A DNA stretch of 64,000 bases from Ampelomyces quisqualis (lineage: Eukaryota; Ascomycota; Dothideomycetes; Pleosporales; Phaeosphaeriaceae). The stretch spans positions 2,604,001 to 2,668,000 of the forward strand of contig JAGTXZ010000014.1 in NCBI GenBank assembly GCA_018398575.1, in the 5' to 3' direction. Below, one piece after another: positions 1-11,856 of the stretch (position 1 is its first letter; every line of letters starts with the position of its first letter). A program made the position numbers and the translations under genes. The notes beneath the pieces are model-generated. The model saw only the letters and a program-made list of their open reading frames with translations. It was not told where the DNA came from and did not search any database.

Positions 1-745
1 TTCTTCACCATGTTACCTACGGGTGTGCAGCAACTCGTCAGGAGATGGAGTGGCCTGGACACAGCTGTTGGCAAAGTCTCGTCCAGGAGGAATGACTCGG
101 GCGAGAAGAAATAGATGGGAGGAACTATGATACCCCTGGCTCCGGAAAGAGCTTCTACGCACGCACGTCGAAGATGTCTGTGAATCGCACACTTACCCTA
201 CGTCGAAACGAGATCGCAGACTTCATACATGGATTGTAAGATCAGAATGTACACTTAGAGTGACAGGTCAGCTGAGCCTCAGTAATTGCGCAAATGGTGA
301 TGCCCAAGCATAGTGCGACAGCCCAGTGTCTTCAGCAGATCTCGGATATGAATAAAGCATGCTAATATATCCGTGTATACCTCGACGCTGACACTTTGAT
401 CGATCACTCTTCCTCTTCGCACACTCTGAAAAGCTACACACTAGAGCGTCTTGAAGACATGGTACCGAGTCGAGATAGTACCATGGTACATTCCGTTCAC
501 CACGTAAAATGGAGACCTCTGAACGCACCAACAAGCCCAACATGAAGATCACGGTACGCTATTTCTCCCCAAGGAAAGAAAAAAAAGCATTTTCCTCCAC
601 CAAGTATATAAATGCGTAACACCTCACACCTTCCTCCTCGTATCCAACATCAACTACACCACCGTGCCGTCCAAACATCCCAACCCCCTCCAGTCCACAA
701 GCCAAACCTTACTTACCAAATACAAACACATACCGCCCCGTGACA
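1..745. other. Upstream region of the small secreted protein gene
   Basis: No convincing gene is visible. The only longer ORF here, on the minus strand at 268-552, has no recognisable motif. The last 150 bases look like a fungal promoter and leader, with a TATA box followed by a C/A-rich, G-poor stretch ending in the ATG at 746. Confidence 0.5.
605..612 (+). promoter_or_regulatory. TATA box of the small secreted protein gene
   Basis: The sequence TATATAAA lies about 135 bases upstream of the ATG at 746. It is followed by a pyrimidine- and adenine-rich leader, as in strongly regulated fungal genes. It is a sequence match only; no transcription start is known. Confidence 0.5.
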
Positions 746-970
746 ATGAAGTCAACTACTCTCCTCACCACGTTCCTCGCGGCCATGAGCACCGCCCTGC
801 CCACCGCGCCTCCAGCCACGCTCGACGTCGACTCGGCAAAAGCAACGCCAGCAAGAGATTTTTTCCCAATCTACGCGCCCCTGATCGTGCGCAAAGAACG
901 GAGCGGGATGTGCCACGACTTGTGCCATAACTACAACAAGTGGTATTGCTATTATTGCGGAGGATGGTAG
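746..970 (+). CDS. Small secreted cysteine-rich protein (effector-like)
   Basis: This is an intronless 74-residue ORF. Residues 1 to about 18 form a typical signal peptide with a hydrophobic core rich in Thr, Leu and Ala. A Pro/Thr/Asp-rich linker follows, then a basic RKER site that could be cut by a Kex2-type protease. The last 20 residues are rich in Tyr and Trp and carry four cysteines spaced C-x3-C-x7-C-x2-C, enough for two disulfides. An in-frame GTG lies two codons upstream, but the ATG at 746 is the natural start. I recognise no family. It does not match the alpha-pheromone repeat pattern. Secreted effector, antimicrobial peptide or other short cysteine-rich peptide are all possible. 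The TATA box upstream supports a real, regulated gene. Confidence 0.6.
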   Translation: MKSTTLLTTFLAAMSTALPTAPPATLDVDSAKATPARDFFPIYAPLIVRKERSGMCHDLCHNYNKWYCYYCGGW

Positions 971-1225
971 GGAGGAAAGGACATGTGTGTGTGTGCGTTG
1001 TAGTGATGGCGTCGCGAAGGCTTTCGCAACTTCGATTGGTGAACGGGGGACTTGCCTGCCCAGTTTCCACCAGCTGACAAAGACGGACACACACATGGCT
1101 GCTAGTATAGTAATAACCACAGCGATGGCGAGGTGTATGTACAGGCTCTTGTGGACGATATGTGACCAAAGCTGCTGGACTTCGATAGTCTGGCCATGTC
1201 CCGGTTTCAGCTCGGCTTCGCCGTT

Positions 1226-2253
1226 CTAGAGGAACAGAGCAGTCCGGAAAGGGATATCGCGAACGTCGCTCATAATGTCGAATAAAGCGTCACAAAAAGT
1301 TATTTCGCTGCCACCAGGCCCTCCGTCTTCTACAACGTAGCGAAGTGCCATTGCCCCTGCAAATTCCACTTCCCAGTTATACATGTGTGTGTGCCTCGTA
1401 AGCGCATAGGAATAGTAGAAGGATTTGAGATAGAGCCAAAGTCCGCCATGCTTCAAGGATACAGTCCCAGTCCCGGTCCCATGAAGTATGAAGGACTCAG
1501 GCCACTGCGTAGCGACCCGTCGGTAGTTCATGGCCCTTCGTGATCAAGGGATATTGTATTGGTTTGTAGTAGTATCGGATATTCGATCGCCGCACCGGTC
1601 ATTAAACAATTTCCTCTGTGGTGTACCCTGTGACAATGTGATCCATCTTGAGCGCAACGAGAACGGTCGTTTCGGTCAAGTTGTAGCCACGGCCCACCAC
1701 GACTACCTATGATCGAAGAACATTATAGTAGACTAAGTAGAGGTCCATTTCTCGGCGCCAGGGTGATCATTAAGCCAGCGAGCACCACAAGATCGAAGGA
1801 ACGACCTGAGAGCAATATGTCTTTGAATCCATTACCGAACGCCCGAGTGCTGTGAAGCTCACGCACAGTGGCATCAACTCGTGATGCGCGAAACCACCAG
1901 GCGATGGTGGATACTTGAAGAAGAGCGAATTGCAAGCAGATATTGGCGATAGTGTATGTGATGGCGAGAAGTACACTCGGTTGGTGTGTCCAGGGGTCGA
2001 TCGGAAGGTCGTTTGAGGAGAGAATGATCCGCACCATTAATGCGGAGGCGAGCGTGGTCGCTACCAGACCTAGTACTGCCGCCCAGGGAAGCGACGCCAG
2101 AAATCTATCCTCCCATGCCTGAGGCTCGGATGGATTGGTGGAAGAGGTAATTTGAAAATCTGAAGGTGTGCCATTCTCAAATGTGTGCTGTAAGACCATA
2201 GGTTTGAGAGGCACGATGTCTTGTCTTGAAGAAGATGTTGCCAAGTCTTCCAT
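1226..2253 (-). pseudogene. Decayed DUF3176-type membrane protein gene
   Basis: Reading leftwards from 2253, a 176-residue ORF carries the start of the fungal DUF3176 family. It has the conserved segment around EDRFLASLPWAAVLGL, a first membrane helix, an 'AITYTIANICLQFALLQ' segment, the Trp pair after it, a FGNG motif and a second hydrophobic stretch ending at NGPLL. It then stops at about 1723. A second minus ORF at 1226-1531 contains what looks like the later lumenal part (VEFAGAMAL, then FRTAL), again ending in a stop. Family members are usually around 600-700 residues, so most of the middle and the C-terminal membrane part are missing. I infer a truncated remnant; unrecognised introns could join the two pieces but cannot restore the missing length. 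Confidence 0.55.
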
Positions 2254-3005
2254 CCCAAGTCACTCACCTGGTCGTGTTCCTCCCAAATGAAGTATCGGGA
2301 CCTGATGAGTTTGAAAATTGTTGAGCTCAATCAGACAGGGACGATGCAAGGTGTTACATAGTCGTGAGCTCCTCACTAGGCCAACCAAACAGCAGTAACT
2401 GGTTGCTGGCTCAGCCTAGGTAGTCGCGAATATTCAAGTAGACCCTATACAAGCGTCCAAGACTGTATAGCATCCAAACTATTTTAGGCATTGGTGGAAG
2501 TCGTGTCTGCGAACCTCGTAGGCGGACAGGCCGCGTAAAGGCACAGATAGTCCGGTCAATTGGGCAGATGGAGTGATAGCTGTTAACAGAGCTGAAACGA
2601 AGGACCTTTCGCAAGTTAATTTTGTCATGGTCGATTGATTACGTGCAATTTGGGTGATCGTACCTGAGCACAACTTGGTACCTGTGCCTGTGAATTAACA
2701 ACCATCCGTTATGTGCTAGTCATCGTCTACTCCGCTGTATCCGAGCAGCCCGTTATCCCATACTATGCCGTGGAAGAAAAAGGGTCGAGTAATCAGCTTG
2801 TCGTAAACAGAAAACGTAGTGTGTAGTACGGGCATTGATTTTGGGTATCATCTACATATGGAACTGGTCTCGTAAAAGCGTATGAACGTGTCACGCACCG
2901 TCGCCGTCCATTTCAAAGGGGAATTGAGGTCGAAATTGCCATCGAAATTGTGACGAATTAGGTCGTCGAGCGTCACGTGTGTTTGTCCGCCCAAAGCATG
3001 TCTTT
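2254..3005. other. Intergenic, no gene seen
   Basis: This stretch holds the upstream side of the DUF3176 remnant and the 3' side of the eL6 gene. The short ORFs on the minus strand (for example 2411-2614) show no motif and overlap each other in different frames. Confidence 0.5.
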
Positions 3006-3671
3006 CTAAAAGACCATCTCGTGTGGGCGCTCGTTGCCCCTCAAGCTGAAACTTGCCCCAAGGTATGCCTCCAGGTCCGGTGTCTTCTTGATGGTGACCA
3101 TGAGCGCCTTGTCTACCTTCTTCTGGTCCTCTATGCGCTGCGGATCGGTGTCCTTTTTCTGAGGTGTAGTCTCGCCGTCCTTGAAAAAGTCGTCCTCGCC
3201 CTTGCCTTCAGTCTTCTCGCGTGCCCAGTATTCGTCCTTGCTTACACGCTCGACGACCTCGGAATCTATGCCGGTGATGTCAACAACGGTTGATGTGGCG
3301 ATGACATAACGGTGGTTGACTCGGCGAAGTGGGACGCCGTTGGACTTGAATGGACCGGTAATGAGAAGGACACCCTGCGCGAGCTGGCGCAGAAGCACGA
3401 CGCGCTTGCCGCGGAAGCGACCGGAGAGGAGAATTAAGACAGTGCCGGGCGCAAGCGATTCGCGATACTTCGTGGGGTGGGCGGTCTTGCGGGCCTGTGA
3501 GTGCATTAGTACTCCCTTTGACTTTGGTCTTTCTTTTCCAAAGTCGCCCTTCGCAGCAGAATCCTTTGACTCGTATTTCAAAAAAACTATAGATGCACAC
3601 AGATTGCTTACCTTCTTCATTTGCTGCTCTTCCTCCGCAGCGTAGTACTTGGACGCTTTTTGTTCAGTCAT
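3006..3671 (-). CDS. RPL6: 60S ribosomal protein eL6
   Basis: Protein of the large cytosolic ribosomal subunit. There are two exons: 3671-3612 and 3494-3006. The intron (3611-3495, 117 bases) starts GTAAGC, has a TACTAAT branch point and ends CACAG. Splicing joins MKK to ARKTAHPTKYRESL in frame, exactly the fungal eL6 order, giving 182 residues. Diagnostic segments are PGTVLILLSGRFRGKRVV, the ITGPFKSNGVPLRRVN block, and the C-terminal RPHEMVF. Reading through the intron would add about 39 residues that do not belong to the family. Length and motifs match the fungal family well. The gene is separated from TOP2 by about 2 kb without genes. Confidence 0.95.
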   Translation of the reverse strand: MTEQKASKYYAAEEEQQMKKVSNLCASIVFLKYESKDSAAKGDFGKERPKSKGVLMHSQARKTAHPTKYRESLAPGTVLILLSGRFRGKRVVLLRQLAQGVLLITGPFKSNGVPLRRVNHRYVIATSTVVDITGIDSEVVERVSKDEYWAREKTEGKGEDDFFKDGETTPQKKDTDPQRIEDQKKVDKALMVTIKKTPDLEAYLGASFSLRGNERPHEMVF

Positions 3672-5722
3672 GGTGTCGGAAGAGGAGGTTTAATCTCTAG
3701 GCCTCACAATCAGCCCACTTGACCATAGGAAAGTCTCTGGTATCAAGCCTTACCTTAAATACTTCCGATTGGCTTTGAAGCGTTGTTCACGATCGACCTC
3801 ACGAATTCGCGGCATAGGCCTGTGGGAGCTCGCTAATCATGCAGCCCTACGGAGCTAACGCCGCATATGCTCTAGCGCGAACGACTCCGCATGACATCAT
3901 CTATCACCAACTTCGGCGGCCAGGTAGCATTTTACGCATAGCATGAGTGGTAGCATGAGTTAGCTTTTAGTTTGATACGTAGCCATTGAGTGTGTTTCTA
4001 TCACCAGCCACGTTGGTAATCACATCTGTGTTCACTAGCATACCTTGAGCATCAATGTGTCAGTTGTAGTGATCTTCCGGCCATCAGTGAAAGACGTTTC
4101 CAATCCCCCCTTCGAATGAAGATCTCGGAAGATCTCGGTTGATTCGCTTACTCCTAACTTCCTTCACTGACAAGACATCTTCCATCCCCTGACCTAAACG
4201 TACCAACCCACAACCGTAATTCGGCAATGACAGTACACCTAGTAAGTCTAAACTTTCTGTCAGCGCATCGGCCGTAGAGTGCACTCGAGAATTGGCTACC
4301 AGTACACGCTTGTAAATTACCCAAGCCTGGACCAATCCAGAACTATGGCTATACCCAGTACAGAGGTAGGTTAAATACGCTATCCATGGAAAAGCACTTT
4401 TGAACGACGTGAGCTGTAGAACATTAGCTAGGCTTTCATATCGAGGTACTGTCTAGTTTCTAACTACACATTATATTTGTGGCGCTGCACCCAGAAGATA
4501 GTCACACTTGTCACTACGTTCCTAGAGTTGTCGTCTTCTCTACACGCTTGAAACCTTTCAATTGATACGTATTATAAGAACATAACAGGCCCCTCAGCTT
4601 GTTCCTAAATTGACCATCCAATCTGCGGCCGCTGGACTCAACTGTACACCCGATCAGTAGCCCAAATACGTTTGCCCAAGGGCTGGTAGACATCCACAAT
4701 TCAAAAATGGGTATGCATGTATCTTCCAAGTTGCCAAGACACCGTGGGCACTGATCCAGCTACCGTCCTGTTCACTCGACATCGGTTGAACCAATAGCTA
4801 TTTGCAGAAGATACGCTAAAAATATACAGCTAGACGATTAGCATATACAGAGCGACTAGCGGGCGCTTAAGCAGTCTTTCAGCAAAAGTGTACTTGTAGG
4901 GTATTCAACATGTTACTTTGTAGTCCCGCTGTATGATCCCGTTTCATATACATGCCTCTTCAAGTCAGGGAAACGACCGTCGCCCGAACAAGAAAGTGAT
5001 GAAAGGTCATGGCATCGACTGCTCTGTAACCTGTCAAGATTGTTCGAGTAATGCTTATTAGAGACTTGGACTTGGACAAGCCACCAAATCAAAAAGTAGA
5101 GCTAGCCATGTACTCACACTATACACAACGGAGAATCACCCCGCAGAGAAAGACGAGGATGTCAAGGTCCACGGCCGGAATCTCGTGACATTATAGACCA
5201 GACCAGGCTAGCAGTAGAGTAATAGGATAAGACTAGACCAGATAATAGCAATAGCTTCTTCGAAAGAATATAAATGTACATAATTAGATAGACCTCTGAT
5301 ACATCAAAGGGCCTTGCAAGCTCTACGCATCATTGCCCCTCTTGAAGCAACATTCTTTGACATCTTGAAAATAGACACGCTTCGCCAGGCTACAGCTGGA
5401 AATGCAGTAGTCCAAAAATGAATGATCGTTGAAAATATTCACGACGCATGTCTTTCAATCACGATTAGGCACAGATTTGAAGGAAGAAAACGTCGTCATT
5501 TATATGAAATCATGGTGCGCTATAATATACACTACGATATGAACCGGAAAGAGTGACGCCAGATGCCTTGCAGACCGTGGGTCCTTTGTTGATTCCCCTG
5601 TCGCACCCACAACACTGGATCCAAGATGAGTACCAGCCGACTGTGTGGCGGTATATACGAAATGCCCTCTGCGCCAGCCCCCCCAGGAATTAAACAACTG
5701 TCATGCTGAACCTCGATATACT
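3672..5722. other. 2-kb gene-free region between eL6 and TOP2
   Basis: No ORF longer than about 85 codons with recognisable content is present. The composition is visibly more AT-rich than the neighbouring genes. Short direct repeats occur, such as two close copies of AGATCTCGG near 4120 and two copies of GACTAGACCAGA-like sequence around 5200-5245. I see no transposase, terminal repeats or tRNA. It also contains the eL6 promoter (right of 3671) and the TOP2 3' end. Confidence 0.5.
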
Positions 5723-8700
5723 CTACTCGCTGTCATCGTCTTCGAAACTGGGCTCGCTTGCCTCATCCGACTCCGTCTCGTCATCGCTGACCACATACTT
5801 GGCAGGCGCAGCAGCGGCGCGTCGACCGGGTCGAGCAGCCGGAGCGCGAGAAGTAGGCCTGGGCGTGGGCTCATCATCGTCCTCGTCTGAGAGAAGATCG
5901 TTAGCGATGGCATCTGCGTCCTCCATGTCGTCATCGGAGTCGAGGGCAGCAGGCTTCTTCGCCTTGGGAGCGGGCTTGGTCAACGCGCCAGACGACTTTG
6001 CCAGCTTAGCAGCATATGCCTTCGCTGCGGGGCTCAGAGTGGTGGACTTCTTTGCGACGATGGCGGAGGTTGCTTTTGGCTTAGGAGCAGCTTTTGCAAC
6101 AGGCTTAGGCTTTGCTGTGAGCTTACTAGCAACAGGCTTCTTTACCGGAAGGCTAATGTCGTCGTCATCCGAGCTCAAGATCGTCTCGTGGATGCTGCGT
6201 GCAGTAGGACGATGAGGTGACGATTGAGGCATCAAGCCCTCGAAGTTGGTGACGTCATCCTCGTCCTCCATGGGGCTGGCCTTCTTTGCGACCTTTGCAC
6301 CTGCGGCAGCACTTGCTGTACGAGCGCCTGCGTTACTGCCAGGACGGGCTATGCTTGTGGCCTTGAACAATGGGACACCGTTGCTACCGGCTGCGCCGAT
6401 AGTCTTGACCAGGGTGCTAACATCGCCAAGGAGATCATCGCTGTCAGAGTCGTTATCACTATCGTCGATGTTGTACTTTGGCGCCTTCTTCGTAGCAGCA
6501 CGGCCAGCGCGAGAAGCGGCAGTCTCCGCAGGCTTCTTCTTCTCAACCTCCTTAGCCACTGCCACGAAGACGTCCGAGTCGTCGTCATCCGACAAGATGA
6601 CTGGTGCCTTTTTGACGACCTTCGTACCTGCTGGTCGCCCTCGCTTCGCAGCAGGCACCGGCGCAGGTTCTCCCGAGACAGACTTGTCTCCAGTTCCTTC
6701 ATCGACTTGAGGCGCGCTCTCCTTCTTGACGAGATGTGTGAGCAAGGTGCCTTGCTTGGGCGGAGCTGGTGCCCCAAATGCCTTCAGTGCCGCAGTCGCG
6801 CTAGGCTTCTTCGCAGGTTCCCCATCTTGACGAAGATAGCCAAGTAGACCCTCTTTTTTGGGCTTTGCCTTCTTCTTAGCAGGACCAAAGTCCGATGCAG
6901 AGTCGTCTTCCGAATCACTATCGCCAGCCTTTCTCTTCTTCTTCTTGCCTTTGGCACCATCGATACCAAGCTTCTTGGAAGCACGGCGTGTGATGCCAGC
7001 AATCTTCTTCTTGCGCTTCGAATCTTCCTCGAGCTGCGTATTCCACTCATCAACGAAAGCATCCAGATCGACGTTCCAGATGTCCTTGGGCGAGAGCTTG
7101 ATGAGCGTATCGACCTCCTCTTCCTTGTCGCCGATCTGTTTGCGAAGCTTCTCCACACGTTCCTGTGTCAGAGACCAGATCGCCATCTAGTGAAATTTAG
7201 TAATTGGGCAGCAAAGAAGAGAAAGGTAACTTACACCCAGAAGATAGTCGTAATCACTAGCATTGACTCCCAAGTCGGTCTCATCTTCCTCGTCTTCTTG
7301 CTGTACGTCCTCGATCTCACCGGCTTTCTTAGCGTCTTCGACTTTGGGGAATGGTGTGAAGTTGAGCTTCTTGAGCTCGGCAACAAGAATTGCCTTCTTC
7401 TTTTTGGACACAACAAGCTTGCCATCGATGATCATCTGAATGAATCGCGCCTGATTGTTCATCCTGGAGAGGTCCTTCTCCATGACTTCCAACTGATGCT
7501 GCTTGCGCTTCTCATAGTATCGTAGTCGAACATGGTAGAACTCTTCCATGATATCGAGAACAGTAGCGTACTTGTGGATTCGACCTTGCGCATCAAAGGC
7601 AACAAGATTAGACGTGGCTTGCTTTGCGTGGAGTTTGAATGTCTCTTCCAGACCCTTCTGCAAAGCGTTCAGCATGTGTTTGTCCTCCATCTTGATGATG
7701 AAGTGGACTCGGTCTGGGGTATTGTAATCTATATAGTCCTTGATGAAAGCTGGTGTCTTCTCGGCTTTGATGATGTCCTCGAGCTTCTCCTTGAAATCCT
7801 GCGTCCAGTAGCGTACAGGAAGCTCGGTGACTTCTAGCTCATTTTCACCGGTCTGGCGGATAGTACCCGTGAATTGAAAGCGGTCGGCTGCAAGAGTTTC
7901 GGTTGTGCCAGTGAAACCCTTGTACCAAGGCGTCATTGGGACCATGTCTTCCTTGGAGCTGCCATCCTTCAGACGAATCCTCAAATTATCGATGATGTCC
8001 ATGGGGTTGAAGTTGGGAATTTCGGAGCTCCAGCCAGTACCGATACCACTTGAACCGTTGACCAATATCGTGGGGATGACCGGGACGTACATCTCGGGCT
8101 CAATCTTGTGCCCGTCGGACTCTCCGTACTTGAGAAGCGCATCGTCGTGTGCGTGGAACAACCTTCGTGCAAAAGGTGAAAGACGTGTGTAGATGTACCT
8201 GGCGCTGGCAGCATCTTGGCCACCTCTCAGGCGAGAACCGAAGTTGCCACTCGGCTCCAAGTAGTTGATGTTATTGGAACCGACGAAGTTCTGGGCGAGA
8301 CCGACGATGGTACCCTGCATAGAAGCCTCTCCGTGGGCGTAATCAGTAGAACCAGACACGGAACCAGCCAGCTCAACGACTTTTACGTCTTTCTTAATAT
8401 TGCGACGGAAGCAAGTGTACATGACCTTGCGTTGACCGGGCTTGAGACCGTCCATGACCGAAGGAATGGATCGCAAATTATCGGCGATGGAAAACAAGAT
8501 GAACTCCTTGTTGACGAAGTCATCGTACGAAATCTCGGATGTAGTAAGATCGAGATGATCGCCGGGTACAAAGTTGCCGAGCCACTCTTTACGCGCATCC
8601 GCCATTTTCTTGGAGAAAGCCAGCTCAATGAGCTTCTCCTCTTCAGCACGCATAACTTGGAAACGCTTCATATGAGTGTCAAGGTCCTTGAAGTAGACCT

Positions 8701-10950
8701 GAGCATCAGGAATGTCGCTAGTACCCAATCCCTTGAAGTACTTGTGATCCCAACCCTTCTCTTTGTGATGCTGCTCCTTCCACTCTTCGTACTCGGGCAT
8801 GGAAAAAAAGCTCTTCAGGTTTCGCGGGTTTTTCGGATCCCCCTTCCAGACCTTGACAATAGGTGTGATGAACTCGAGAAGGAACCCAGGTATCCTGAGC
8901 AAGCTAGGAAACTGGCACTGCAAGAAGTTGATGAGTAGACCCTTGATATGGCTACCGTCATGATCTTGATCCGTCATGATCATGAGATGGCCGTAACGCA
9001 AGCCTTTCATGTCCGCGACGGTGTAGTCTTTCTTGTGCTGGAGGCCCATAAACTTCTTGATGTTCTGGATTTCCTGGTTCTTCAAGATCTGGTCAACGGT
9101 GGCGTCTCGAACATTGAGAAGTTTACCACGGAGTGGAAAGACACCGAAGAGATCCTGGTTAACGACGGCACGTCCAGCCAAGGCGAGCACACTAGCTGAC
9201 TCACCCTCAGTGAGAATGAGCGTGCACAAATGGCCGTCCTTGGTACCGGCTTTATTGGCGTCGGTGAGCTTGGCGTTGTTGATACGGTTACGCTTATTAC
9301 CGTCGGTCTTCTTCAACATCTTGTCCGCGGTCTGCTGAGCGAAATGCATGATGTTCTGAATGACTTCCGTCTTCTCGATGGCCTTCAAGAACTTGTCGCT
9401 GAGTACAGGCTTGCTGCCGAACTGGCTTGCTTTTGTAGTCAATTGCTCCTTCGTCTGCGATGTGAACGCGGGGTTGACAATTGAGCAGTTGACGAACAAG
9501 AAAATGTGGTTCTTGATCTGAGCAGGCTTGAGCTTCACGGCAGCCTTGTTCTTCTTCATGACTGCCATCAGCTTTTCGACGATCTGATCGGAGATGTAGT
9601 TGACGTGGGTTCCACCGGACGTTGTCGCGATCGAGTTCACGAAGGACACTTGGTTGAAAGAGCCGTCAGAGACAGCGAAACCAATGTCCCAGCGGTCGTG
9701 CTTATCAGTGATGATCACATCCTTCTCCTTGTCATCCTCGCCCTTGCCTTGCTCACGTGAGATGGCCTTTGTGTACATCTCCATGTACTTTGCGAACGTA
9801 GACACCTTGATACGCTCTTTGTTGAGGTACACCTTGATGCCCCGCAGGGTTCCAGCCATATCGTAAGTGCGGCGCTTGATGAGTGCTTCGAAATCGTCAT
9901 CAATGCCATCCATGCCAAATCGCTGGTAGTCGGCCTTCCAGGTAATCCTCGTGTAGTCGTCGCCTGACTTGAAATCGGTGATCTTGGCCTTTCCCATCTT
10001 GCTCATGTTATCCGTCCAGGTCTGCTTGTACTTCTTCTTCTGCTTTGAGTCCACAGTCTCGACTGTAAACTCTTTACTGAAGACGTTGCACAGCTTGGCA
10101 CCGTAACCATTACGACCACCTGTGACTTTTTGTTGGTTGTCATCGTAGTTGGATGAAGTGAGCAGATGACCGAAAATCATCTCTGGTACGTATATGCCGT
10201 GTTCTGCGTGGACCTCTATTGGAATACCTTTACCGTCGTTGGTGATCGAGACCTCGCCAGACTCACGGTCGACTGTGACGCGGATCTCGCTCATGTTTTT
10301 GTCATTTTGCTTGTTGTCGGCAGCGTTCACGAGAATCTCGTCGAAGATCTTATATAGACCGGGCACGTACGACACGTCGCGGTACTCCATGTTCTCAGAA
10401 GCCGAGTTGTACACCCACATCTTGTCCGTCATGCGCTCGACGGAGCCGATATATGTGTCGGGTCGCTTCATGATGTGCTCCAAATGGGTCAACTGTGGAT
10501 GGATTAGTTTCTACTCCACCGAAGTCTTGTTCAGACACTCACCATCTGGTACTTTGCACTCGCGCCGCCTGCGGCTTTCTTGTCTGCCACCTCGTCCATG
10601 CCGAAGCTCTCGTTCGCGATGTCTGCGAGTGGCTTGCCGCTCGACTTCTTGGGCCCGGCCGCCTTCTTCTGCTTTGGTGGAGTGTCTTTCAGGAGTGACT
10701 CGTCGTCATCGACTGGGCCCTCATCCATGTCAATGTCCGAGTTCTCGTCATCATATGTCTTCTTCTTGGGCGCGGCCTTCACCTTCGGTTTCGCCGTCGT
10801 GCCTGCGGGTCGCCCTCGAGGCTTTGCTGGCGCAGCTGCCTTTTTTGGTGCTGCCTTGGCCTTGACGACCTTCGCGGGCTTTGCTGGGGGTGCAAAGTCT
10901 GAACTCGCGCCGGAGTCGAGGGCCGAGTCGTCCATGAGGGAGTCGTCCAT
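5723..10950 (-). CDS. TOP2: DNA topoisomerase 2
   Basis: Type IIA topoisomerase: ATP-driven passage of one duplex through another, needed in the nucleus for decatenation and chromosome condensation. There are three exons: 10950-10543, 10492-7235 and 7186-5723. The introns are 50 bases (10542-10493) and 48 bases (7234-7187), both GT-AG and in frame, giving 1709 residues. Residues 1-136 are an acidic/basic disordered tail. The GHKL ATPase follows, with GRNGYGAK in its nucleotide site. The Toprim fold shows EGESA and DQDHDGSH (encoded near 8950-8985). The catalytic tyrosine is in ARYIYT, codon at 8197-8195, residue 902. Exon 3 encodes the C-terminal domain, with Lys/Ala-rich stretches alternating with Ser-Asp clusters that look like CK2 targets. 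The start at 10950 is the first in-frame ATG with a good CCGCC context. Confidence 0.97.
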
Positions 10951-11856
10951 GGCGGGCTGTGGGGAATCGCACAAGGCTGCACGCCTGGAGGGTAGGGTGA
11001 GAGAAATTAAACACTCGGATGCGGGTGAGCCGAGCAAGTATCATGAGAATCGAACAGAAAACGAACGTGGTGTTGATAAGCGTGGTGGGTGGTCGTGTTT
11101 AGGGAAGCGCCTGCTTCTGCTTGTGTTTGGGACGCGTTGTTGTCAGGGTCTCCCGATGGCGCTAACCCGTCTCGATCTAGCGACAATTGGTTACGCGTGA
11201 ACCGTGACCTTTGCCTTCACTACGATGAGGTGAGCCGTGATGGATCAGTTTTACGTGCTTGCATTAAGGCGTCGTGATTAGTATGCACATATTCTGATCG
11301 CGCAATGTTAAAGATATTCATAAGTACTATGCCTTCCTCATGAGAATCCAACAATGATAGCTCGGGGCATGAATGCAGCTACTGTCACACCTCTCAGACA
11401 GCACCTCCTGAGTCCTGCACAGCATCGAGCCACTCACCCCTCGACACCAAGCAATCTCGTTGCCCGTGTAGCTTGACCACTCGAAGACGACATGCGCCTG
11501 ACATCCCCTGTGAGAGTGGCTCTGCGCTTTTGCTTGACTCGACGTCCATTTCAAGATTATCACCACAACCCTCCTGCGTCAATGGTTGGCCAAGCTCTAC
11601 ATCACCCCACCCAGTCTAGCTAGAGGAGATGCCGATTGAGAGGTGGATGGCGCCTCTCCCTTTTCTTTGTAGTCGCCGTCTCTGCGATCGCTCCATGTTC
11701 ATGTGTACCGTTTTATTCGAGCAGCGTAGTCCTCACAAGGTAGAATCGGAAGTCGACATTCATCTACAGCACGCAGAGCCATCGCCTCAAAACCCAGCTT
11801 GGAACCGAATGTAATTCAAACGTAATCGTCTCATGCACGTACTCATTATTATCCAG
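10951..11856. other. Intergenic between TOP2 and GEN1
   Basis: This holds the TOP2 upstream region and the GEN1 3' region, since both genes are on the minus strand. ORFs up to about 80 codons exist but none carries a motif. I see nothing else. Confidence 0.5.

Noticed and set aside
6224..6847. 207-codon plus-strand ORF opposite the TOP2 tail
   Set aside because: It is an antisense shadow of the Ser/Asp- and Lys-rich TOP2 coding exon, with no motif of its own.
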